A stretch of 5,090 nucleotides of DNA from Candidatus Poribacteria bacterium (GTDB lineage: Bacteria; Poribacteria; WGA-4E; WGA-3G): NCBI GenBank assembly GCA_009842375.1, contig VYFM01000119.1, positions 1 through 5,090 of the forward strand, given 5' to 3'. A program made the translations under genes and the position numbers. The notes below the pieces were generated by a model that was not told where the DNA came from, searched no databases, and saw only the letters and a list, made by a program, of their open reading frames with translations. The stretch's first letter is position 1; each line of letters opens with the position of its first letter. Below are positions 1 through 3,878 of the stretch, piece after piece.

Positions 1-254
1 ATGCCATCCGCGTAAAATTAGAAAACCAATTGTTTGATGGTGTATTAAATATAGGAGTCCGGCCTACATTTAATGGAACAAAATTGCAAGTAGAAAGCCA
101 TTTATTTGACTTTAATAAAAGCATTTACGGAGAAACTATTGAAATATTCTTTATTGAAAAGATACGTAACGAACTAACTTTCTCAAATAAGCAAGCACTC
201 ATTCAACAGATACGTAGAGATATTGCAGTTGCGAATGAAATACTCGACCAATAA
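1..254 (+). CDS. ribF: Bifunctional riboflavin kinase/FAD synthetase, C-terminal fragment (5' end outside window)
   Basis: This is the end of RibF, the cytoplasmic enzyme that phosphorylates riboflavin to FMN and adenylylates FMN to FAD. The frame is open from position 3 (first full codon Ala) to TAA at 252-254, giving 83 visible residues. A TTG at position 30 is an internal Leu codon, not a start. Visible riboflavin-kinase hallmarks are NIGVRPTF (visible residues 16-23), then VESHLFDF (30-37), whose Glu31 aligns with the family's catalytic glutamate, then the YGE turn (42-44) and the closing helix rich in Lys, Gln and Ile. The N-terminal FAD-synthetase domain and the PTAN flavin/ATP motif lie upstream of the window. 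The gene ends 67 bases from the convergent ThuA-like gene. The fragment matches the usual RibF C-terminus in length and shows no damage. Confidence 0.93.
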   Translation, partial: AIRVKLENQLFDGVLNIGVRPTFNGTKLQVESHLFDFNKSIYGETIEIFFIEKIRNELTFSNKQALIQQIRRDIAVANEILDQ

Positions 255-264
255 TCTTAGATTC

Positions 265-281
265 TGGTAACGATGTTACTA
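265..281. other. Weak stem-loop in the convergent ribF/ThuA gap
   Basis: In the 67-base gap between the two convergent genes, TGGTAAC, GAT and GTTACTA can fold into a 7-bp stem with one G-T wobble and a 3-nt loop. It lies 10 bases after the ribF stop and 41 bases beyond the ThuA-like stop. No T-run follows on either strand, so it does not meet the definition of an intrinsic terminator. It is the only hairpin I see in the gap. Termination could be factor-dependent, or the stem may be chance. Confidence 0.25.
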
Positions 282-321
282 ACTCCACAATTGAACATAT
301 AGCAAGACCCGCATAAGTTCG

Positions 322-957
322 CTAAATCCGATTTGCTACCCACAAAGTACCCCTCCGTATAATTTCCTGAAAACTTGGATTTTCAAGTACAGCCATATCA
401 TGACCTAATGCAAAATAGAAGACTTTACCCTCACCGAAGATGTGGTGGAACGCCATGACATGCGTTTCGTCTTTGGTATGGTCATACGCATGCATCAGAT
501 GGTGTGAGGAATCAGGATTGTGTTTCAGATAGTAGAGTTCGTCCTTCGCTTCGAAATCACTCAATCCGCTTGTGATGGGATGATCAGTATCACTAATACT
601 TACGGTAAAATCCATATACGGACTATGTCCGTTGAAGAATCCGTTTAACATGCTGTGGTATCCTTCAGATTCTCTGAAAGAAGCGGCTGCAGTATGAAGA
701 CCGAAAAATCCACCACCCGATCTTATATAGTTGAGTAAGCTTGTTTCTTGTGTTTGTGTAAGTTCACCGACATCGGTGTAGAATAGCACAGTGTGATATG
801 TATCAAGACCGTCCGCAAGCACATTGTAATCACGTGAGAAATCGGCTTTTATGTTTTCTGTTTCATTCAGTAGTTTGGTTATATATTTACCATTTCCTTC
901 ATGGTCGTGATACTTACCTTCTGTTCCAACAAAGATTAGTGAATTAACTAAATCCAT
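322..957 (-). CDS. ThuA-like domain protein (trehalose-utilisation family, GATase1-like fold)
   Basis: A 211-residue, single-domain ThuA family protein with a class I glutamine amidotransferase-like alpha/beta fold. It has no signal peptide and is probably cytoplasmic. Visible family signatures are the first strand SLIFVGTEG (6-14), the glycine elbow GGGFFGLHTA (81-90), GFFNGH (106-111), DHPITSGL (125-132) followed by DELYY (139-143), and the C-terminal GEGKVFYFALGHD (175-187). The elbow carries no Cys: His88 sits where amidotransferases place the nucleophile, so amidase activity is not expected. In rhizobia ThuA works with the ThuB dehydrogenase in trehalose catabolism through a 3-keto sugar, but the exact reaction of most ThuA homologues is unclear. 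The ATG at 957 is supported by AGGAGA six bases upstream. The gene begins 10 nt after the MDR dehydrogenase stop, so the two are almost certainly co-transcribed. Its substrate, presumably a sugar or keto-sugar derivative, is inferred from context. Confidence 0.88.
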   Translation of the reverse strand: MDLVNSLIFVGTEGKYHDHEGNGKYITKLLNETENIKADFSRDYNVLADGLDTYHTVLFYTDVGELTQTQETSLLNYIRSGGGFFGLHTAAASFRESEGYHSMLNGFFNGHSPYMDFTVSISDTDHPITSGLSDFEAKDELYYLKHNPDSSHHLMHAYDHTKDETHVMAFHHIFGEGKVFYFALGHDMAVLENPSFQEIIRRGTLWVANRI

Positions 958-963
958 ATTTCA

Positions 964-969
964 TCTCCT
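964..969 (-). promoter_or_regulatory. Ribosome binding site of the ThuA-like gene, overlapping the upstream stop codon
   Basis: On the - strand AGGAGA ends six bases before the ATG at 957. Its first bases are part of the TAG stop codon (970-968) of the dehydrogenase gene. A ribosome terminating on the dehydrogenase therefore sits on this site, which suggests translational coupling of the pair. Confidence 0.75.
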
Positions 970-2002
970 ATAAATTGTTTGGTGTAACAAGCACCTTCAC
1001 TGATCCGAATTCATCACGTCCCGCAGCAACAGCAAATGCTTGGGAAATATTATCCAGACCGAACCGATGGGTAACTAAGGGATTTGGATCGATTTTACCA
1101 GCAGCAAGTAAATCAATCGCAATACGAAATTCGGTTTTTCCACCACGTCTACCGTAACAGAATGACCAAATAATGGTAAGTTCTCGACTGCGTGCAAACC
1201 GTTCGGAAAATGTGAGGGGGGCACCATGTCCACCTACCATACAAACGCGTCCCCGTTTTGCTGCTATTTCCGTAGCACGTTCCAACGTATTTGCCGTACC
1301 TCCTACTGCTTCAAAGACGACATCTGCCCCGCGTCCATCACTCCAATCCATGATAGCTGCGACCGAATCCGTTTTATCCACATTTATAGGTACTGCCCCA
1401 ACTGCTTCGTGTGCAATCTGTATCGGTGCATCCGGTTTACCTAAAACTGCAATAGACGTAGCACCTGCAACATCTGCCACCTGTGCAATCGTCAAACCTA
1501 CTGGACCGCTTCCAATAATCGCAACGTGATCACCTGGAGAAACCATCGCTCTGTTCACAGCATGCACAGCAACTGCATATACCTCCGCTAACGCACCACC
1601 CTCAACGGAAACGTTATCAGGTAGTTCATAAGCATTTGATGTAGCTGCAACCATATACTCAGCAAAGCCTCCACCTGCATGACGCAGTTTAGAACAAATA
1701 TTGTAGTAACCGTTTAGGCATTCTGGACAATTGTTGCATGGACTGATCGGTTCGATCGCAACGCGTGCTCCCGTCTTATGAGTGGTTACATCTTTTCCTA
1801 TGTCAATGATTTCACCAGTTAATTCATGTCCACCGATGCGAGGTGATAAAGGTTTCTCTGGTTGTCGGTGATATCCATGTAGGTCACTTCCACATATTCC
1901 TGCTGCATTAACTTTGACGAGAACTTGGTCAAGAGCAGGTGTAGGGTCGGGAACATTTTCAACTCTTATGTCTTTACCACCGTAAAACTGTGCTGCTTTC
2001 AT
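968..2002 (-). CDS. Zinc-dependent medium-chain (MDR) alcohol/polyol dehydrogenase
   Basis: A 344-residue medium-chain dehydrogenase of the sorbitol/threonine dehydrogenase type, oxidising a secondary alcohol with a nicotinamide cofactor in the cytoplasm. Visible catalytic-zinc ligands are Cys37 in GICGSD, His59-Glu60 in GGHE and Glu140 in ALAEVYAVAVHAV. The structural zinc site is complete: Cys89, Cys92, Cys95 and Cys103 (C-x2-C-x2-C-x7-C). The Rossmann motif GSGPVG is at 164-169. The second strand ends SIAVLGKPD (183-191), with no acidic residue at the usual NAD-ribose position, so cofactor choice is uncertain. Length matches the family norm of about 340-350. I chose the ATG at 2002 because GGAGGA lies four bases upstream and the protein then begins MKAAQFYGG, typical of the family. 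An in-frame ATG at 2017 would add only five residues and has no such site. The gene is first in a two-gene unit with the ThuA-like protein. The substrate cannot be read from sequence: sugar alcohol or sugar is likelier than threonine. Confidence 0.92.
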   Translation of the reverse strand: MKAAQFYGGKDIRVENVPDPTPALDQVLVKVNAAGICGSDLHGYHRQPEKPLSPRIGGHELTGEIIDIGKDVTTHKTGARVAIEPISPCNNCPECLNGYYNICSKLRHAGGGFAEYMVAATSNAYELPDNVSVEGGALAEVYAVAVHAVNRAMVSPGDHVAIIGSGPVGLTIAQVADVAGATSIAVLGKPDAPIQIAHEAVGAVPINVDKTDSVAAIMDWSDGRGADVVFEAVGGTANTLERATEIAAKRGRVCMVGGHGAPLTFSERFARSRELTIIWSFCYGRRGGKTEFRIAIDLLAAGKIDPNPLVTHRFGLDNISQAFAVAAGRDEFGSVKVLVTPNNL

Positions 2003-2006
2003 TAAG

Positions 2007-2012
2007 TCCTCC
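2007..2012 (-). promoter_or_regulatory. Strong ribosome binding site fixing the dehydrogenase start
   Basis: GGAGGA on the - strand is separated by four bases (CTTA) from the ATG at 2002. It lies inside the five-codon extension that would be added by starting at 2017, so it argues for the shorter protein. Confidence 0.75.
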
Positions 2013-2034
2013 ACCATAGCAAAAGTCTATATTA

Positions 2035-2063
2035 ACCATAGCATAGGTGGATCATTACGTCAA
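2035..2063 (-). promoter_or_regulatory. Candidate sigma-70-type promoter for the dehydrogenase-ThuA unit
   Basis: On the - strand TTGACG (2063-2058; five of six consensus bases) is followed by exactly 17 bases and then TATGGT (2040-2035; four of six). Initiation would fall near 2028, leaving a leader of about 25 nt that holds the GGAGGA site. The -10 box lies in a 9-bp word, TGCTATGGT, that recurs 22 bp closer to the gene at 2021-2013. The spacing is ideal but the call rests on pattern alone. Its distal edge is 7 bp from the inserted element's target duplication, so the promoter seems to have survived the insertion intact. Confidence 0.55.
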
Positions 2064-2069
2064 ACGTAA
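2055..2069. promoter_or_regulatory. Perfect 15-bp palindrome overlapping the -35 box (candidate operator)
   Basis: TTACGTCAAACGTAA is a perfect inverted repeat with two 6-bp arms around a 3-nt centre. The candidate -35 hexamer (2058-2063) is wholly inside it, so a dimeric regulator bound here would block RNA polymerase. No regulator gene is present in the window, and I do not assign the site to a regulator family. It could alternatively be chance. Confidence 0.45.
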
Positions 2070-2070
2070 A

Positions 2071-2079
2071 TCATACCTT
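2071..2079 (+). repeat. Left copy of 9-bp target-site duplication
   Basis: TCATACCTT directly precedes the left terminal inverted repeat. It is identical to 2376-2384, directly after the right terminal repeat. A perfect short direct repeat at both outer edges of an inverted-repeat-bounded segment is the footprint of cut-and-paste transposition. The next base (G) also matches on both sides, so a 10-bp duplication with a one-base-shifted left end cannot be excluded. Confidence 0.85.
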
Positions 2080-2100
2080 GGGTGTGTAAAGTTTTTGGCA
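2080..2100 (+). repeat. Left 21-bp terminal inverted repeat
   Basis: This end starts GGGTGTGTAAAG and finishes TTTTTGGCA. It matches the reverse complement of 2355-2375 at 19 of 21 positions; the differences are at repeat positions 5 and 7 (G here, A in the other arm). The match stops abruptly after the shared GGCA. Confidence 0.88.
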
Positions 2101-2116
2101 GGTGTGTTGTCTGAAT

Positions 2117-2143
2117 CGCGGAGGACGCCGATTACGCGGAGGA
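2117..2143 (+). repeat. Two 18-bp-spaced copies of CGCGGAGGA inside the element
   Basis: CGCGGAGGA occurs at 2117-2125 and again at 2135-2143. Related words follow on the other side of the element: CGCGGAGGG at 2239-2247 and GCGGAGGG at 2249-2256. Such purine-rich GCGGAGG words are simple low-complexity filler of the element interior. They resemble Shine-Dalgarno sequences, but no start codon with a usable frame follows. Confidence 0.6.
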
Positions 2144-2164
2144 ACGCTGTTTTCTGAATAACCC

Positions 2165-2197
2165 TGCGGTATGAATGCCATTAAGGCATTCCCCGCA
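2165..2197. repeat. GC-rich hairpin with GAATGCC/GGCATTC core inside the element
   Basis: GAATGCC (2173-2179), loop ATTAA, GGCATTC (2185-2191) form a perfect 7-bp stem. Beyond a small internal loop (TAT against C), TGCGG (2165-2169) pairs with CCGCA (2193-2197), giving a 12-bp interrupted stem. A degenerate copy of the first part, GAATGCCCTGAAGGC, recurs at 2225-2239 (13 of 15 bases identical to 2173-2187). No T-run follows on either strand, so this is not a classical terminator, although it could still impede transcription. Confidence 0.65.
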
Positions 2198-2261
2198 CGT
2201 GAATGCTACGATGTTAGAATCTCGGAATGCCCTGAAGGCGCGGAGGGTGCGGAGGGAAGAG

Positions 2262-2329
2262 CGGGCGAGGAGACCTTACCCCTACGAGGGAGTGGTGGGA
2301 ATACGGGCGAGGAGACCTCGCACATACGA
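2262..2329. repeat. Two degenerate copies of a 26-bp REP-like palindromic repeat, period 42
   Basis: Copies at 2262-2287 and 2304-2329 both begin CGGGCGAGGAGACCT and end TACGA, agreeing at 22 of 26 positions. The second copy contains the perfect hairpin GCGAGGAGACCTCGC (2307-2321). The first has decayed arms (CCTTACCC opposite GGGCGAGG). GGGCGAGG...CCTCGCCCCTAC-type repeats are, from memory, common intergenic repeats in several environmental bacteria, including Poribacteria. Their presence here implies nesting in, or capture by, the transposable element. Confidence 0.72.
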
Positions 2330-2354
2330 TATGTCTGAGTAGGAGAGAACCTTT

Positions 2355-2375
2355 TGCCAAAAACTTTATATACCC
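2355..2375 (-). repeat. Right 21-bp terminal inverted repeat
   Basis: Read on the - strand this end starts GGGTATATAAAG and finishes TTTTTGGCA. It is the inverted partner of 2080-2100 (19/21 identical) and is directly followed on the + strand by the second TCATACCTT. Confidence 0.88.
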
Positions 2376-2384
2376 TCATACCTT
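2376..2384 (+). repeat. Right copy of 9-bp target-site duplication
   Basis: TCATACCTT is identical to 2071-2079 and abuts the right terminal repeat. It lies 13 bases beyond the methyltransferase stop codon, so the insertion spared that gene. Confidence 0.85.
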
Positions 2385-2397
2385 GAATGGGTGCAGA

Positions 2398-3051
2398 TTA
2401 TATAGCACGTTCAATTGACCAATGCCTATCTGTACTCTGAACTACAACAGCGTTTGGCATATCCATTTGTGTTAGCATCTGATTGACTTCATCAAGTGTG
2501 AAGGCAGCAAGGAAGGAATCGTAATAGAGTTTCTGTTGTAGCGGAGTATCATTAGCGGCATATTTATCTACAAATGCTTGTGCATCTGCTGGTGTTTTGG
2601 GGCGAATGAGATCGCGAATTAGTACAAGACCGTTTGGTTTGACAACTCTCCCCATCTCTTGAAGGGATTTCAAGGCATCGTGTATGTGATGAACAATACT
2701 GTTTGAAATGAGACCGTCAAAGATATTATCAGGATAAGGTAGGGTTTTAGCGTCAACATGTTCGAGTGTAATCCGATCTGTAAGACCAGCATCATGAACA
2801 TGTCTTTTTGCTATCTTTAACATCTCATGAGATAAGTCAATGGCAGTGATGTGAATATTTGAACAATGTTGAGCCAGTAGGATGGGAATTTGTGCGGGAC
2901 CTGTGCCGACATCAAGAAAATGTCCTGTGCTTGCACCAAGAGCGATGACACGATCAACAAAAGCTTGGTCTACCTCACCGTGTCCCATAGCATCATAAGC
3001 TTCTGCATCTTCTGCTGTATCCATCACTTCTGGTTCAACAATTCGCTCCAT
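2398..3051 (-). CDS. Class I SAM-dependent methyltransferase ('EPEVMD' type)
   Basis: A 217-residue Rossmann-fold methyltransferase that would use S-adenosylmethionine in the cytoplasm; the acceptor is unknown. It opens MERIVEPEVMDTAEDAEAYD, a leader I associate with a family widespread in planctomycetes, cyanobacteria and related environmental bacteria. Motif I is DVGTGPA (47-53), the ribose-binding acidic residue is Asp72 after strand 2, Asp100 lies in the adenine-contact loop, and motif IV/V is SNSIVHHIHD (116-125). The C-terminus STDRHW (206-211) is also typical of that family. I chose the ATG at 3051 because AGGAAA lies seven bases upstream and the conserved leader starts there. In-frame GTG at 3057 and TTG at 3078 are poorer choices. 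The first 17 bases overlap the end of the TIM-barrel gene, indicating co-translation. The gene is complete; the insertion element begins just past its stop. Confidence 0.9.
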   Translation of the reverse strand: MERIVEPEVMDTAEDAEAYDAMGHGEVDQAFVDRVIALGASTGHFLDVGTGPAQIPILLAQHCSNIHITAIDLSHEMLKIAKRHVHDAGLTDRITLEHVDAKTLPYPDNIFDGLISNSIVHHIHDALKSLQEMGRVVKPNGLVLIRDLIRPKTPADAQAFVDKYAANDTPLQQKLYYDSFLAAFTLDEVNQMLTQMDMPNAVVVQSTDRHWSIERAI

Positions 3052-3832
3052 ACTCACATTTCCTGATAAGTTTAGCAACAGTCATAGCATTTTGTCGGAT
3101 CTGGTCAGGATGGTATTGGGTATACATTCCGACTGCCATAGCATCAGTTGGTTTGATATTTTCAAGGGCAAACTGAAATGCTACTGTTGGTTCGTTTCTA
3201 CCTGCTGCTAATACTTTAATGGCAATTATAGGTTTTGGTACTGCTTTGATAACAGAGACTGCAGTATCACGGTCGTCTGGTAAATACATCTCTCTATGCC
3301 GTGTATGATTATACAATGCACATACAAAAAAGTCAACGTCATATCCTTCAGTATAGCAATACTTGAGAATCTGTGGATCATGTGTCCCAATGCCTACTGC
3401 AAACCCAACATCACGAACACGTTGTAAAAAATCAACAAGTGAATCGAGCTGTCCATCAATATACAAGGTATCAGTTGTCCCTCCGTGATGGTATATGGCA
3501 ATCGGGTTATAACGTGCAATTATCTTTAGATACTGGTTCAAATCGCTATATTCTGTAGATTTTGGTGTCTGTGCTATCCACTGAATTGTACCGCCTGCAT
3601 TCCAATATTCATTTAATGCACGCATGATATGTCTATCCGCACGGGCAAGAACAGTGTTGATACCGCTCTGTTCTGCTTGTGAAAGATCATCCATTATCCG
3701 ACGCGTTGTATAGTAATCCTCCATGGCTTTTGATGCAGCAGGAGATTGGTGTGATATACCACTATACGGATTACCACCGATTATAAGTCGTGTGATGTTA
3801 TGTGATGCTATGGATATTGTTGGTAGTTTCAC
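3035..3832 (-). CDS. Aldo/keto-reductase-like TIM-barrel protein of unknown function, GTG start
   Basis: A 265-residue soluble protein with no signal peptide. The alternation of hydrophobic strands and amphipathic helices suggests a TIM barrel related to aldo/keto reductases. Recognisable segments are ITRLIIGGNPYSG (13-25), GINTVLARADRHIMRALNEY (57-76), IAIYHHGGTTD (111-121), VGIGTHDP (146-153), DVDFFVCALYNHTR (165-178), KPIIAIKVLAAGR (200-212) and DAMAVGMYT (230-238). I do not see the classical Asp-Tyr-Lys-His reductase tetrad in order. Lys206 and the paired His115-His116 are the obvious candidate active-site residues, by inference only. Homologues I recall are labelled hypothetical or aldo/keto reductase. 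The start is GTG (3832-3830), with AAGGAA eight bases upstream, and an in-frame TAG upstream leaves no ATG alternative. It lies 46 nt after the LVIVD gene and overlaps the methyltransferase by 17 nt. Confidence 0.8.
   Translation of the reverse strand: MKLPTISIASHNITRLIIGGNPYSGISHQSPAASKAMEDYYTTRRIMDDLSQAEQSGINTVLARADRHIMRALNEYWNAGGTIQWIAQTPKSTEYSDLNQYLKIIARYNPIAIYHHGGTTDTLYIDGQLDSLVDFLQRVRDVGFAVGIGTHDPQILKYCYTEGYDVDFFVCALYNHTRHREMYLPDDRDTAVSVIKAVPKPIIAIKVLAAGRNEPTVAFQFALENIKPTDAMAVGMYTQYHPDQIRQNAMTVAKLIRKCEYGANC
3059..3064 (-). promoter_or_regulatory. Ribosome binding site fixing the methyltransferase start inside the upstream gene
   Basis: AGGAAA on the - strand lies seven bases before the ATG at 3051, within the coding sequence of the TIM-barrel gene. 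It supports 3051 over the in-frame GTG at 3057, which would be one base from the site, and over the TTG at 3078, which has no purine-rich site upstream. Confidence 0.65.
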
Positions 3833-3840
3833 AAGACTAT

Positions 3841-3846
3841 TTCCTT
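3841..3846 (-). promoter_or_regulatory. Ribosome binding site for the GTG-initiated TIM-barrel gene
   Basis: AAGGAA on the - strand is eight bases upstream of the GTG at 3832. It supports use of this non-ATG start, the only standard start between an in-frame TAG upstream and the conserved N-terminus. Confidence 0.6.
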
Positions 3847-3878
3847 GATTTGTCTGATATGCACTAATCTATTGTCCT

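Larger units (their letters stand above)
2080..2375. mobile_element. Non-autonomous MITE-like element, 296 bp, with 21-bp TIRs and 9-bp target duplication
   Basis: The element is bounded by near-identical inverted repeats and perfect TCATACCTT direct repeats. It is far too short for a transposase, and I see no credible reading frame in it, so mobility would need a transposase supplied elsewhere. Its interior is G+C-rich: I counted 136 G/C of 240 bases at 2101-2340, about 57%, against about 42% in the adjoining coding sequence. Inside are a GAATGCC hairpin, four copies of a CGGAGG-type word and two copies of a 26-bp palindromic repeat. The 9-bp duplication and TGTGTAAAG near the tip are compatible with a Mutator/IS256-type transposase, but that is only a guess. 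It sits between the methyltransferase and dehydrogenase genes. With one target copy it accounts for 305 of the 395 intergenic bases. The perfect target duplication implies a fairly recent insertion. Confidence 0.82.

Noticed and set aside
30..254. Independent short gene starting at TTG 30
   Set aside because: The frame is open to the left edge and the upstream residues continue the riboflavin-kinase fold, so this is the tail of ribF rather than a 74-residue gene.
1173..1529. 118-residue + strand open frame opposite the dehydrogenase gene
   Set aside because: It is antisense to a well-supported zinc dehydrogenase and encodes an Ala/Ser/Thr/Pro-rich sequence with no recognisable motif. The frames at 975-1157 and 1226-1444 are rejected for the same reason.
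2003..2017. Dehydrogenase start at ATG 2017
   Set aside because: The strong GGAGGA site lies inside this extension and is ideally placed for the ATG at 2002, which also gives the family-typical MKAAQ start.
2165..2197. Intrinsic terminator for the methyltransferase transcript
   Set aside because: The hairpin is good but no T-run follows it on the - strand, and it lies within the mobile element about 200 nt past the stop codon.
2262..2329. CRISPR array
   Set aside because: There are only two repeat copies, with 16 bp between them and 4 of 26 mismatches. The repeats are inside an inverted-repeat-bounded element and no cas gene is in the window.
2101..2340. Small proteins encoded inside the mobile element
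   Set aside because: Short Arg-rich frames can be read through the GCGGAGG words, but they are low-complexity, stop quickly and lack credible starts.
2354..2384. Outward promoter from the right terminal repeat (TTGCCA with TATATA)
   Set aside because: The spacing is only 7-8 bp to TATATA and 19 bp to a poor TACCTT, and it would point toward the 3' end of the convergent methyltransferase gene.
3373..3558. 61-residue + strand open frame opposite the TIM-barrel gene
   Set aside because: It lies wholly antisense to a conserved-looking coding sequence, with no domain-like pattern and no strong ribosome site. It is a shadow frame.
3791..3813. TGTGATG repeated twice near the start of the TIM-barrel gene
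   Set aside because: It falls in coding sequence for SHNIT and is explained by codon choice; there is no dyad or promoter context.
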